64,000 nt of DNA, from the NCBI GenBank assembly GCA_020025915.1, contig JAHHRH010000003.1, positions 1 to 64,000 on the forward strand, read 5' to 3'. This document shows positions 7,727 to 16,681 of this stretch, in pieces. The DNA comes from Sutterella sp. Its GTDB lineage: Bacteria > Pseudomonadota > Gammaproteobacteria > Burkholderiales > Burkholderiaceae_F. The first letter of the stretch is position 1. Every line of letters starts with the position of its first letter. The notes under the pieces are model-generated. The model was not told where the DNA came from, ran no database searches, and saw only the letters and a program-made list of their open reading frames with translations. The position numbers and the translations under genes are program-made.

Positions 7727-8956
7727 ATGAAAAGAGTCTTTAATTTTGCGATGCCGTTCCTACAGGCTTCGCTAGTGAAGCAGATTTTGCTGGCTTTGAT
7801 TCTCGGTATTGCAGTGGCCTATGTGGCTCCTGCAATGGCCGTGAAACTTGGTTTCTTAGGTACAGTCTTTGTGACGGCTTTAAAGGCTGTAGCCCCTGTT
7901 TTGGTTTTTGTGTTGGTGATGAGTTCTATTGCTAACCAAAATCTCTCGGGCGAAAGTCTGCATATTAAGCCAATTTTGTTTCTGTATCTAATCAGTACCT
8001 TCTCAGCCGCTATTGTGGCTGTAGCTGCTAGTTTCATTTTTCCGACGAAGTTGATTTTGCACGCAACGGACGCAGTAGCAACAACGCCTGGTGGTATTAC
8101 TGAGGTGTTAGGCAACGTTATTCTTAATGTGGTTGATAATCCAGTACATGCAATTGCTTCGGGTAACTACATTGGGATTTTGGCTTGGGCTATTGCTATG
8201 GGGGTGGTTTTACGTCATGGCACGGTAGCTACGCGCGAAGTTTTGAACGATGCTGCTAAGGGCGTTGAATTCGTTGTGCGCTTGGTTATTCGTTTCGCTC
8301 CTGTCGGTATTTTTGGTTTGGTTTCCAATACTTTTGCAACAACGGGGATTGAGGTCTTCGCAGGCTATGCTCAATTGCTAGCTGTTTTGCTTGGTTCGAT
8401 GTTCTTCGTGGCGTTGGTGATCAATCCGTTTTTGGTTTGGTTTTGCACACATCAAAATCCATTCCCGGATACGCTCTTGACCCTTCGAGAATCGGGTGTA
8501 AGCGCATTCTTTACACGTTCGTCCGCTGCTAATATTCCTGTCAATTTGGAAATCTGCCGTCGTCTCGGTTTGCCTGAGTCAACCTACTCGATTTCGATTC
8601 CAGTTGGTGCCAATATCAACATGGCTGGCGCAGCAATTACGATTACCGTTCTTACTTTGTCTGCTGCCTATTCTTTAGATGTGCCTGTTGATATGGGAAC
8701 CGCGGTCTTCCTGTCGTTCGTGGCTTCGATTTGTGCTTGTGGTGCTTCTGGTGTGCCAGGCGGATCCTTGATGTTGATTCCGTTGGCATGTGGTCTTTTT
8801 GGCATTGATCAAAATACCGCTATGCAGGTTGTAGCAGTTGGTTTCATTATTGGTGTGCTCCAGGACTCCTGTGAAACTGGCCTGAACTCCTCTAGTGATG
8901 CGCTCTTTACAATCGCAGCTTGCCGTAGAGCTGAACGCCTAGCTAAGGGCGAATAA
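7727..8956 (+). CDS. sstT: Serine/threonine:Na+ symporter SstT
   Basis: A 409-residue membrane protein of the dicarboxylate/amino acid:cation symporter family, in the SstT branch. It has the N-terminal helices (SLVKQILLALILGIAVAY) and the two re-entrant serine-rich loops. The signature AFFTRSSAANIPVNLEIC is followed by the helix YSISIPVGANINMAGAA, which carries the substrate and sodium ligands. The length agrees with the E. coli protein (414 residues). It imports L-serine and L-threonine with sodium. In an organism with an adjacent 2-oxoacid oxidoreductase, serine import followed by deamination to pyruvate would be a sensible energy route, but that link is inference. The gene is monocistronic with its own terminator. 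Confidence 0.93.
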   Translation: MKRVFNFAMPFLQASLVKQILLALILGIAVAYVAPAMAVKLGFLGTVFVTALKAVAPVLVFVLVMSSIANQNLSGESLHIKPILFLYLISTFSAAIVAVAASFIFPTKLILHATDAVATTPGGITEVLGNVILNVVDNPVHAIASGNYIGILAWAIAMGVVLRHGTVATREVLNDAAKGVEFVVRLVIRFAPVGIFGLVSNTFATTGIEVFAGYAQLLAVLLGSMFFVALVINPFLVWFCTHQNPFPDTLLTLRESGVSAFFTRSSAANIPVNLEICRRLGLPESTYSISIPVGANINMAGAAITITVLTLSAAYSLDVPVDMGTAVFLSFVASICACGASGVPGGSLMLIPLACGLFGIDQNTAMQVVAVGFIIGVLQDSCETGLNSSSDALFTIAACRRAERLAKGE

Positions 8957-8996
8957 TTATCGGTTCGAGACAATTCTCGGAATAGTCTACTGCTTT

Positions 8997-9027
8997 AAAA
9001 TGCCAGACTTCGGTCTGGCATTTTTTT
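8997..9027 (+). terminator. Terminator of sstT with UUCG tetraloop
   Basis: The stem TGCCAGAC (9001-9008) and GTCTGGCA (9013-9020) is closed by a TTCG loop, with A residues on the 5' side and seven T residues on the 3' side. The T run ends at base 9027, one base before the annotated recQ ATG. Confidence 0.92.
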
Positions 9028-10860
9028 ATGAGCGCAATGCAACGGTATACGACTGCTAAAGAAGTCTTGAACCAAGTATTTGGTTATGACACTTTTCGTG
9101 GATTTCAGGAACAGGTTGTGAAATCTGTGACCCAAGGAAGAGATGCGCTTGTACTTATGCCAACGGGAGGTGGGAAAAGTTTGTGTTACCAAATCCCTGC
9201 TTTGCTTTTGGATGGTGTGGCGATTGTGGTGTCGCCTCTCATTGCGCTCATGCAAGACCAAGTGGATGCGTTAGAAGAAGTCGGGGTAAGAGCGGCGTTT
9301 TTAAATTCGACGCAAACCATGGCAGAAGCCGACTTAGTGCGTCAACGACTATTGGCAGGTGACCTAGATTTACTTTATGTAGCACCAGAACGATTGATGC
9401 TGTCCAGCATGTTGATTTTTTTAGGACGTATCAAGATTTCATTATTCGCAATTGATGAAGCTCACTGTGTAAGTGTTTGGGGGCACGATTTTAGGCCAGA
9501 GTATGGTGAATTGACCGTCTTAAAATCGATGTTTCCATCGATACCAAGAATCGCTCTTACTGCTACGGCTGATGAGAAAACGCGTTCTGAGATTGTGTCT
9601 AGGTTACTGAACGACCCTCAGCTTTTTATTGCAAGTTTTGATCGTCCTAATATTTTTTATCGCATTGTAGATAAACGTCATGTAAGAGAACAATTATTAG
9701 AGTTCATTCGGTATGAACATTCAGGGGATAGTGGCATTGTTTACTGTCTTGCTCGAAGAACTACGGAAGAATTGGCAGAGTATCTGACGCAATGTGGTAT
9801 AGAGGCTTTGCCGTATCATGCAGGGCTAAGTCCTGAGGAACGTGCGCGTAACCAATCCCGCTTTCTAAGGGAGGATGGTGTGGTTATTGTGGCTACCATT
9901 GCCTTTGGAATGGGGATCGATAAACCGAATGTCCGTTTTGTTGCTCATGTTGATATGCCTAAATCGATAGAGAGCTATTTTCAGGAAACTGGACGTGCAG
10001 GTCGTGATGGTGAACCAGCAGACGCTTGGATGGCTTATGGGTTAAATGATGTTGTCAATCAACGCTTTTTAATTGATGCAAGTGAGGCTGAAGATGTGCA
10101 TAAGCAGCTTTGCACGCAAAAGCTAGATGCTATGTTAGGCCTTGCGGAAGCCCCTGATTGTAGACGACAAAGGTTGTTAACGTATTTTGGTGAGTCTTCG
10201 CAACCATGTGGACACTGTGATAATTGTCTGAATCCACCAGCGCTATTAGATATGACGGTACCTGCGCAAAAGTTTGTGTCCTGTATTTATCGAATCCAAC
10301 AAGCAAGCCTCATAAGTTTTGGTGCCCAACATGTCATCGATGTTTTGATGGGGAATATGACGGATCGTGTTGCCCAATATAGTCATGACCAAATTTCAAC
10401 TTGGGGCATTGGTGCGGACTTATCAGCCGGTGAGTGGAGAGTTTTGTTGCGCCAGTTGATTGCGCGTCATATGGTATGGGTAGATGTGCAACATCGAGGA
10501 GCGTTACGGTTAGGTGAGAAGGCTAAAGCATTATTGCGAGGTGAACTGACAATTCAGGTTAGAAAACGAGTTACAGAGAGGAGGAAGAGGCAGAAAGAGC
10601 GTTCAAGTCTTGATGGTGTTCTCGAGGCTTTTTCTAGGCGTGATCGAGCTTTGTTTGAAGAGTTAAGGCATTGGCGTAGCGAAAAAGCTAAGGAGACGGG
10701 GAAGGCGTCATATATGATTTTTAAAGATGCGACTTTGGTTGAAATCGTAGAAAACAAACCAATGACAGTAACGCAACTTCAAGAGATTTCAGGTATTGGT
10801 GAAAAGAAGATTCAAAACTACGGTGATGAAGTTTTGGAAATTGTTGAAAACCATACATAA
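9028..10860 (+). CDS. recQ: ATP-dependent DNA helicase RecQ
   Basis: A 610-residue 3'-5' helicase. Walker A is MPTGGGKS (residues 44-51) and motif II DEAH is at 143-146 followed by the RecQ loop CVSVWGHDFRPEY. Helicase motifs V and VI are TIAFGMGIDKPNVRFVAH and QETGRAGRDG. The zinc-binding subdomain has cysteines in CRRQRLLTYF and CGHCDNC. A winged-helix region and a C-terminal HRDC domain (TVTQLQEISGIGEKKIQNYG) follow. It acts in recombination and stalled-fork repair. The ATG at 9028 sits against the T run of the sstT terminator and has no Shine-Dalgarno; the ATG at 9037 is an alternative three codons in. Either the mRNA starts very close to the ATG or read-through supplies it. Confidence 0.95.
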   Translation: MSAMQRYTTAKEVLNQVFGYDTFRGFQEQVVKSVTQGRDALVLMPTGGGKSLCYQIPALLLDGVAIVVSPLIALMQDQVDALEEVGVRAAFLNSTQTMAEADLVRQRLLAGDLDLLYVAPERLMLSSMLIFLGRIKISLFAIDEAHCVSVWGHDFRPEYGELTVLKSMFPSIPRIALTATADEKTRSEIVSRLLNDPQLFIASFDRPNIFYRIVDKRHVREQLLEFIRYEHSGDSGIVYCLARRTTEELAEYLTQCGIEALPYHAGLSPEERARNQSRFLREDGVVIVATIAFGMGIDKPNVRFVAHVDMPKSIESYFQETGRAGRDGEPADAWMAYGLNDVVNQRFLIDASEAEDVHKQLCTQKLDAMLGLAEAPDCRRQRLLTYFGESSQPCGHCDNCLNPPALLDMTVPAQKFVSCIYRIQQASLISFGAQHVIDVLMGNMTDRVAQYSHDQISTWGIGADLSAGEWRVLLRQLIARHMVWVDVQHRGALRLGEKAKALLRGELTIQVRKRVTERRKRQKERSSLDGVLEAFSRRDRALFEELRHWRSEKAKETGKASYMIFKDATLVEIVENKPMTVTQLQEISGIGEKKIQNYGDEVLEIVENHT

Positions 10861-10894
10861 ACAAACCGCGGATTATGAGTGGTCCGCGGTTTGT
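10861..10894. terminator. Hairpin between convergent recQ and SPOR gene
   Basis: ACAAACCGCGGA (10861-10872) and TCCGCGGTTTGT (10883-10894) form a perfect 12-bp stem with a 10-nt loop. Neither side has a clean T run, so it is probably a shared but weak terminator for the two convergent genes. Confidence 0.6.
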
Positions 10895-10904
10895 TAGTGT
10901 GAGG

Positions 10905-11423
10905 TTATTTCGTCATCAAGGTCGTTTTCACACCTTTCTGCGTGGCATCATTTTGAGCTTTTTTTGCTTCGTCACGAGAAGCGAAAGGACCGATACGGAC
11001 ACGCCATAGCTTGTTAGCTTCAGAGATGTGTACGTTACTAATAGCCGTCCAAGCTAATTCTGAAGCACGAGCATCAGCTGCATCACGAGTCTGATAAGCG
11101 CCTACTTGAAGCCAAAAATGCCCATTGTCAGTAGTAGCCGTGATTTTTTGCCCCGATGGTGTTTCGGAAGAAGTAGTTACAGTTTTTATGTCGACGTCCG
11201 TAGCAACTACGGTGTCTTGCTGTTCATTTAGGCGACTGTTTGGGTCGATAGATCCGTCTAATTTTTGAGAAGGATCCACGTCAGCCGTCACCTTTTGAAC
11301 TTTTTCGACGAAAGGAATGGGGCTGTTAGTAATGAAAACAGCAGTGCCTGCAGCGATACCTAGCCCCGTCACTACGCCAATTAAAAAGCCAGCAAAACCA
11401 GATGCAAAAGAAGATCGAGCCAC
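10905..11423 (-). CDS. SPOR-domain inner-membrane protein
   Basis: A 172-residue protein with a short cytoplasmic N-terminus and one membrane helix (GFLIGVVTGLGIAAGTAVFI). A low-complexity periplasmic linker rich in D, S and T follows, then a C-terminal SPOR domain (GHFWLQVGAYQTRDAADAR through RVRIGPFASRDEAKK). SPOR domains bind denuded peptidoglycan glycan strands at the septum, so a role in cell division or wall remodelling similar to FtsN/DedD is likely. The start is the GTG at 11423 with AAGGA 9 nt upstream; the TTG at 11432 abuts that site. It follows argS by 18 bp, an arrangement common in Burkholderiales, where the pair is usually followed by dsbA; here the convergent recQ follows. Confidence 0.85.
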   Translation of the reverse strand: MARSSFASGFAGFLIGVVTGLGIAAGTAVFITNSPIPFVEKVQKVTADVDPSQKLDGSIDPNSRLNEQQDTVVATDVDIKTVTTSSETPSGQKITATTDNGHFWLQVGAYQTRDAADARASELAWTAISNVHISEANKLWRVRIGPFASRDEAKKAQNDATQKGVKTTLMTK

Positions 11424-11441
11424 GATTAACAATCCTTATGG

Positions 11442-13184
11442 TTATGCTTCTTCACGACGAGCCATGTACTCTGGAGCGCTAATACCTAAAAGCGCTAGAC
11501 CATTACCTAATACTTGGCGGGTAGCAAAAAGAAGCGCGAGGCGAGCATTACGGTCAATATCATGATCGATGACAACACGTTCGGCGTTATAGAACGTATG
11601 GAAGGCAGCAGCCAGCTCTTTTAGGTAGTAGCAAAGCATATGAGGAGCATGTTCTTTTGCGGCCATCGTCAGGAGCGTCGGATATTCTGTGATCTTGGCC
11701 ATCAATGCAGACGCTTGTTCGCTCGTTAAACTCGAGAGATCCGCTTTGAGGAATTCCTCAGCAGTTGGAACATGGAATCCCTTGTCTTTGGCATTGGCAA
11801 AAACGGAGCAGATGCGAGCGTGAGCGTATTGCAGATAGTAAACGGGATTTTCGTCGCTCTTTTGTTGGGCAAGATTGATGTCGAAAACAAACTCAGCATC
11901 AGCTTTGCGAGCGACTAAGAAGAATCGAGCGGCATCCTGACCAGCCATGTCAACCAAGTCACGAAGTGTGACGTAGTTCCCGGAACGCTTGCTCATCTTG
12001 ACGGGTTGGCCATCTTTGACAACGGACAACATCTTGTGGAGGATGTATTCAGGGAATTCCTTTGGGATGTTCAGTTTGAGAACAGAGGCGCAACACTGAA
12101 GACCGCAACGAACACGAGCGATCGTACCGTGATGGTCTGAGCCTTGAATATTGACAGCTTTTGTAAAGCCACGTTCAAACTTAGCCAAGTGGTAAGCCAC
12201 ATCAGGTACGAAATATGTGAATGTACCATCAGCCTTGCGCATCACTCGATCTTTGTCATCGTGAATGCCAAGGTCTTCGCAGGCAGAAGTGTTGAGCCAC
12301 AGAGCGCCTTCACTTTCGAAAGTGCGGCCAGAGTCAATCATAGCCTGTACGGCATTTTGTACTCGGCCAGATGCATACAGCGAGGATTCTAAATAGAAGT
12401 TGTCGAAGTGAACCCCCAGGGCAGCAAGGTCATCGTCTTGCTCGTTGCGAAGATAGGCCACACCGTATCGGCGGATGCAGTCGGTGTCTGTAATGTCCCC
12501 TTTTGAGTCGATAACGGTACCATCATGAGCGTGGACGGTTTTTTTATCTAAATAGTCACGAGCAATAGCAATGACGTATTCACCATGATAGGAGTTTTCA
12601 GGCATTTCGATAGCTTCGCCTTGCAATTGTTTAGCGCGCAGACGAATCGACTCGGCCAGATTGCCAATTTGAACCCCAGCATCGTTGTAATAGAATTCGC
12701 GAGTGACTTTCCAGCCTTGTGTAGTGAGCAAATTGGCTAGTACATCGCCGAGAGCACCTTGGCGAGCGTGACCTAAATGAAGGGGACCTGTGGGGTTGGC
12801 CGACACAAACTCAAGTAGAACAGACTGATTCTTGTGAGAATCATTGAAACCAAAGCGAGAGCCAGCAGAGATAACTTGACGAATAATTTCTTGTCGAGCA
12901 CTATCCTGTACTCGGAAATTAATAAAACCAGGGCCAGCAATCTCGATAGACTTGATCAACTTGTGGCTTTCGTGATTGTCTTTTAAGGCATGAACGATGG
13001 AGGTTGCGATTTCGCGTGGGTTCTTTTTGAGAGCCCGAGCCAATTGCATTGCAACGGTACAAGCAATATCGCCATGTTCAGGATCTTTAGGTTTTTCGAG
13101 AACTACCTTTACGTCTGTAACGTCTAGGGTAGCGAGAGCGTCGGTAATGAGAGAGGTAAGAGCCTCTTTTTGCTGAGCAAGCAT
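11442..13184 (-). CDS. argS: Arginyl-tRNA synthetase
   Basis: A 580-residue class I synthetase that charges tRNA-Arg. The N-terminal add-1 domain (about residues 1-100, ending AGPGFINFRV) recognises the tRNA D-loop. The HIGH-type motif is HLGH (residues 136-139) in VSANPTGPLHLGHARQG. The KMSKS-type motif is KMSKRSGN. The C-terminus is the anticodon-binding DALR domain, ending with NGLALLGISAPEYMARRE. The length is typical for bacteria. The frame begins at the ATG at 13184 with a weak GA-rich ribosome-binding stretch. It is the promoter-proximal gene of a two-gene unit with the SPOR protein. Confidence 0.96.
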   Translation of the reverse strand: MLAQQKEALTSLITDALATLDVTDVKVVLEKPKDPEHGDIACTVAMQLARALKKNPREIATSIVHALKDNHESHKLIKSIEIAGPGFINFRVQDSARQEIIRQVISAGSRFGFNDSHKNQSVLLEFVSANPTGPLHLGHARQGALGDVLANLLTTQGWKVTREFYYNDAGVQIGNLAESIRLRAKQLQGEAIEMPENSYHGEYVIAIARDYLDKKTVHAHDGTVIDSKGDITDTDCIRRYGVAYLRNEQDDDLAALGVHFDNFYLESSLYASGRVQNAVQAMIDSGRTFESEGALWLNTSACEDLGIHDDKDRVMRKADGTFTYFVPDVAYHLAKFERGFTKAVNIQGSDHHGTIARVRCGLQCCASVLKLNIPKEFPEYILHKMLSVVKDGQPVKMSKRSGNYVTLRDLVDMAGQDAARFFLVARKADAEFVFDINLAQQKSDENPVYYLQYAHARICSVFANAKDKGFHVPTAEEFLKADLSSLTSEQASALMAKITEYPTLLTMAAKEHAPHMLCYYLKELAAAFHTFYNAERVVIDHDIDRNARLALLFATRQVLGNGLALLGISAPEYMARREEA

Positions 13185-13261
13185 AATTTCGTCTTTAGTT
13201 AAAAGGGATTTATTCGCTTCAGTGTACCCGTAGACCTCGTAAATGTGTAAGAAGTAGACGG

Positions 13262-13304
13262 GGTAAAAATATTTCGGCCTGCCGTCCGTTCAGACAACAG
13301 GCCG
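13262..13304 (-). terminator. Terminator of folE2, minus strand
   Basis: CGGCCTG (13275-13281) pairs with CAGGCCG (13298-13304), with an extra inner GTC/GAC helix. Read on the minus strand the stem is followed by AAATATTTTTACC. It lies in the gap between folE2 and argS, both on the minus strand. Confidence 0.7.
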
Positions 13305-13333
13305 ACGATGCGATTCAAGAGACATTCAATGAA

Positions 13334-14134
13334 TTAATGAGTGCGCTTGTCGTGAGTAATGAAAGCGTACGCAGAATGGTTGTGAATCGATTCAAAGTTT
13401 TCAGCTTCTACACAGTAAGCTACAACACGTTCTTCTTGATTGAGTGCGGCGGCCATGTCGCGAATTAGGTCTTCGACAAACTTAGGATGGTCGTAAGCGT
13501 ATTCCGTGACATACTTTTCATCAGAACGTTTTAAGCGAGCCCAAAGCTGACAAGAGGCAGCCTTTTCGCTATAGGCAATTTGTTCTTCAAGGCTCATTGG
13601 TGCCTTAAGCTCCACGCTAGCAGTCAAACGAGAGCGTTGGTTATGTGCACCGTAACGCGAAATTTCTTTAGAGCACGGACACAGACTAGTTACGGGAGTT
13701 GCTGTTTCCTGACGAACGGTGATGACGCCATTCTTGGTATCTGCAATCCAGGCAGCTTCATAATTCATCAGACTGGTGAGTTTACTGACGGGGGCGCTTT
13801 TACGAATAAAGAAAGGAAAGCGCATTTCGATTGTTCCGTCGACAGCATCGAGGCGCTGTAACATGTCAACCATTAAAAGACGAACGGTATCGGCGTTTAA
13901 TGGTTCTGCGTGCTCTTCGATGAGTGCGACGAAACGAGACATATGAGTTCCTTTTTTGTCAGCGGGAAGAGACACGGTCATTGAGACCTTTGCCACAGTG
14001 GAGAGTGTGCCTTGTGCGGTTTCGACGGTGATGGGAACCGTAATGCCTCGAACACCAACGCGATCGATGGCAATGTTGCGACCGTCACGAGCGGATTGAA
14101 TGTCCGGCAATGTGTTTTTCTTATCTGTATCCAT
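13334..14134 (-). CDS. folE2: GTP cyclohydrolase FolE2 (type IB)
   Basis: A 266-residue enzyme of the COG1469 family. It makes 7,8-dihydroneopterin triphosphate from GTP, the first step of folate synthesis (and of queuosine synthesis). Diagnostic segments are GVRGITVPI near residue 28, the HMSRF loop at 64-68 and LCPCSKEIS with Cys152 and Cys154; in characterised FolE2 proteins a cysteine here binds the catalytic metal. FolE2 is unrelated in sequence to FolE and works with metals other than zinc; many bacteria use it under zinc limitation. No Zur-type operator was recognised upstream, so it may be the constitutive enzyme. Start is the ATG at 14134 with GGGAG about 11 nt upstream. Confidence 0.93.
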   Translation of the reverse strand: MDTDKKNTLPDIQSARDGRNIAIDRVGVRGITVPITVETAQGTLSTVAKVSMTVSLPADKKGTHMSRFVALIEEHAEPLNADTVRLLMVDMLQRLDAVDGTIEMRFPFFIRKSAPVSKLTSLMNYEAAWIADTKNGVITVRQETATPVTSLCPCSKEISRYGAHNQRSRLTASVELKAPMSLEEQIAYSEKAASCQLWARLKRSDEKYVTEYAYDHPKFVEDLIRDMAAALNQEERVVAYCVEAENFESIHNHSAYAFITHDKRTH

Positions 14135-14508
14135 AGAAGTAAAGGCTCCCTTGGCTACTAGAGAACCTGTCTAATTAAGCTGTTCTTAAAGGGTATGATG
14201 CTTGGGAGCGAGCTTCACGATGCATAGACCTCGTAAAAGTGAGGGAGTGCTCGTCGCCAAACTATTATAAGTTGGTCTGATATCTTACAAAAACCTGAGA
14301 GGGTTATGTGGTCGGAAGTGCCAAAGTGTTTGAAAAACTTGCACGATTGTTTACAAACTCTAGGGTTGTCATGGGAAGGTTTGCCCCCATCTACAAAGAA
14401 ATGAAGAGTCAATCCTTAAATTCTCAGTCATAAGACTTTTATACTTACAAGACAATTGCAGAGAGTTTGAGAAGATCTCATTGTGAGAATATCGTTACGG
14501 AGAGAAAT
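14135..14508. other. 374-bp intergenic region between divergent folE2 and a small membrane-protein gene
   Basis: No gene is supported. The folE2 side has an AGAAC/GTTCT dyad (14162-14166 and 14182-14186) in what would be its leader. The middle has an imperfect hairpin around 14318-14344 (GTGC and AAGT arms against ACTT and GCAC). The right side has a TATACT match near 14440 that could be the -10 of the rightward gene, with no good -35. A 65-codon minus-strand frame here starts at TTG without a ribosome site and is ignored. Confidence 0.5.
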
Positions 14509-14880
14509 ATGCATCGGTTTGTTTTTCAGTATTCAGGGAATCCGTTAGTCCGCATTTTTATAGGACTAGCCTCGCTAGCCTTGTTTGCTGGGTTGGCTTT
14601 TCTGATGCTTCCAGTTGCGCTAGCGATTATTACTGCGGCAATAGTACTAGGTTTGGTCGCTTGGTGTTGGGCATGGTATCAAGCTAAAAAAATGGGAACT
14701 GAAGCTCCGTGGACTGAAAAGTTCCAAGAGACGTTACGCCAACGTGCGTATTCAAATCAACAAGGCGAATACACGTCAAGAACGTCTCGACAAACAGAAC
14801 AAACAGTTGTCAGGATTGAAACGTCCGATAAAAAGAAATGGAAAATGGATGATGTCGAGGATATCGAGGCTAATCGTTGA
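14509..14880 (+). CDS. Small two-helix membrane protein of unknown function
   Basis: A 123-residue protein I do not recognise. After MHRFVFQYSGNPLVRI come two hydrophobic segments, residues about 13-30 (FIGLASLALFAGLAFLML) and 34-55 (AIITAAIVLGLVAWCWAWY). A hydrophilic tail of about 65 residues follows, rich in Q, E, R and T and ending in a DDVEDIEAN acidic stretch. The tail is probably cytoplasmic. The start is the ATG at 14509 with CGGAGAG 5-6 nt upstream; an upstream in-frame start at 14467 lacks a ribosome site. It is monocistronic and convergent with the cardiolipin synthase gene, whose stop lies only a few bases away. Confidence 0.7.
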   Translation: MHRFVFQYSGNPLVRIFIGLASLALFAGLAFLMLPVALAIITAAIVLGLVAWCWAWYQAKKMGTEAPWTEKFQETLRQRAYSNQQGEYTSRTSRQTEQTVVRIETSDKKKWKMDDVEDIEANR

Positions 14881-14883
14881 TAG

Positions 14884-16347
14884 TTATAGCAATGGGGAGA
14901 TAAGGTAAGAAGCTCCTTCTTTAAGTCTTTCGATCAACGGTCGATGGTACCAAAGATCAGGATCAACAGGACTGCACTTTTCTGCATAAGAAAGGTGCAG
15001 TTTGTTTATGTTGTCAATGAATTCTCGATCAAAAATTAGAAGCATCATTTCAAAATTCAGATGAAGGCTACGGTTATCAAAATTGACCGTGCCAAAAAGA
15101 GCATATTCATCATCGACTGCGATTGATTTTGTGTGTAATAGACCACCGTGATAGAGCAAAATGCGAATACCAGCAGAAAGTAAATCATCGAAATAACGAC
15201 GGGCGGCCCATGTGACAGCGGAGCTATCGGCAACAGCTGGCACAATGAGTGTGATTTTTACGCCTCGGTAAGCTGCGTTTAGTAGGGCGGTTGCAAGAAC
15301 TTCATTGGGAACGAAGTACGGAGTAGTGATGGTGATACTGAAGCGAGCGGCGTTAATGGACTCAAGGAGTAGATGAAGATTGGGTTCTTTGGAGCCGTAC
15401 GGGCCTGAAGGGACGGTGACGATGGTTGCCTCTCCGGGTTGTTCTATCAGATTCTGCTTAAGCTGTTGTAAATCAGAAGGATCGCCGTCTGGTTGGATAG
15501 CCCAGTCAACTAAAAAGGTAGTTTCAAGACTACGAACAGCAGGACCAGTTAAGCGAACCATAGCATCAACCCAAGGGCCGACGGTGTTGGCCATATCGTA
15601 GGTGTGTGGATCGATCATGTTGAGACTACCTGTGTATCCAATTCGATGATCGATGACAACAGTTTTGCGATGTAATCGCAGGTCGCCTCGTTGTAAACCG
15701 AAAACACGCAGAAAACGCATGGGCATAGCAGTCGAAATGGCAATGCCTTCAGATTGCAAGAGATTGTAGGTGGCACTTTTTAGGAAATTACGTGCCCCGA
15801 AATCATCAACTAGGATGCGAATTCGAATACCTCGCTTTTTTGCCCTAAGAAGGGCGGCGGCAACATGGTCTGCATAACCACCTTCAGCCCAAATATAGAA
15901 CTCTAAGTCAATAGATTCTTTGGCATGCTCAATGTCGTGAACGATTGATGCAAAAGTCGCGTCGGCGGAAGAAAGAAGCTCTACTTTGTTTCCAGAGGTT
16001 GCTGGAAGATTAGCCATGCGCGTTGCTAAATGAATTAATGTGCGATGTCGAGCTAAATTGGATGGTAATGGCCCAGTAGGGGTTAGTTTGTGTTTGGCTA
16101 ATTGCTTCCATTGCTGAAGAATCAGTCGAAAGCGTTTAGCTCGAATTTGTCCTATGGGTCTCTCTCCGAATAGAAGGTAAAGGATAAAGCCGAAGTAAGG
16201 GAGCAAGGTTGTAAGTAGAATCCAGGCGAAGGAAGAGCCAGGTGGATGTCGAGTAAGAATGACACGCAGGATGACGCAAGCAATGATGCCAATTTGAACA
16301 ATGGCAGCAGTTGCGCCAAAGACTGACAGAGGATCTAGAACCGTCAT
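14884..16347 (-). CDS. cls: Cardiolipin synthase (phospholipase D family)
   Basis: A 487-residue inner-membrane enzyme that joins phosphatidylglycerol molecules to make cardiolipin. Two N-terminal helices (about residues 12-30 and 40-60) anchor it, with FAWILLTTLLPYFGFILYL as the second. The two HKD motifs of the phospholipase D fold are present: HRKTVVIDHRIGYTGSLN and HTKSIAVDDEYALFGTVN followed by FDNRS. The length and domain order match ClsA-type proteins of E. coli. It is a single gene, convergent with the small membrane-protein gene. Start is the ATG at 16347. Confidence 0.92.
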   Translation of the reverse strand: MTVLDPLSVFGATAAIVQIGIIACVILRVILTRHPPGSSFAWILLTTLLPYFGFILYLLFGERPIGQIRAKRFRLILQQWKQLAKHKLTPTGPLPSNLARHRTLIHLATRMANLPATSGNKVELLSSADATFASIVHDIEHAKESIDLEFYIWAEGGYADHVAAALLRAKKRGIRIRILVDDFGARNFLKSATYNLLQSEGIAISTAMPMRFLRVFGLQRGDLRLHRKTVVIDHRIGYTGSLNMIDPHTYDMANTVGPWVDAMVRLTGPAVRSLETTFLVDWAIQPDGDPSDLQQLKQNLIEQPGEATIVTVPSGPYGSKEPNLHLLLESINAARFSITITTPYFVPNEVLATALLNAAYRGVKITLIVPAVADSSAVTWAARRYFDDLLSAGIRILLYHGGLLHTKSIAVDDEYALFGTVNFDNRSLHLNFEMMLLIFDREFIDNINKLHLSYAEKCSPVDPDLWYHRPLIERLKEGASYLISPLL

Positions 16348-16483
16348 CGGTAGAATCTCTTTGGTTGTACATGGGAGTTTCAGACAGTGTAGCGATTTTC
16401 TGCTAAATGGACTCTTAAGATAGGCTGCTGAAGCGAAAAACTAAGTATTTATGCTGAATTTTAAGTTTTTTTGAATAACAGTC

Positions 16484-16512
16484 TTGACATATCGAAGTGG
16501 AGGCTTCATAAT
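16484..16512 (+). promoter_or_regulatory. Strong sigma70 promoter of the tRNA-tuf cluster
   Basis: TTGACA (16484-16489) and CATAAT (16507-16512) are separated by exactly 17 bp. Transcription would begin around 16519, a few bases before tRNA-Tyr. This is the best consensus promoter in the window. Confidence 0.85.
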
Positions 16513-16527
16513 TCAAATCCTCGCTAC

Positions 16528-16613
16528 GGAGGGGTGCCCGAGTGGCTAAAGGGGGCAGACTGTAAATCTGTTGGCTTACGCCTACGATGGTTCGAATCCA
16601 TCCCTCTCCACCA
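16528..16613 (+). tRNA. tRNA-Tyr (GTA)
   Basis: An 86-nt tRNA with a long variable arm. The acceptor stem pairs GGAGGGG with CCTCTCC, the anticodon loop is CTGTAAA with anticodon GTA, and the T arm contains GGTTCGAATCC. The CCA end is encoded (16611-16613). It is the first gene of the tRNA-tuf-tRNA unit. Confidence 0.96.
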
Positions 16614-16681
16614 GCGAAACTTTCGCAAAGCGAATTTCTAATGCAGAGCGGAAGGACACAAGACCTAAACAAACAGTTTAA

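Noticed and set aside
14290..14310. CTGAGA-type sequence resembling part of a TPP riboswitch
   Set aside because: The other conserved riboswitch elements are missing and the neighbouring genes are not thiamine genes.
14215..14412. A 65-codon minus-strand frame upstream of folE2
   Set aside because: It begins at TTG, has no ribosome site and its residues look like translated non-coding DNA.
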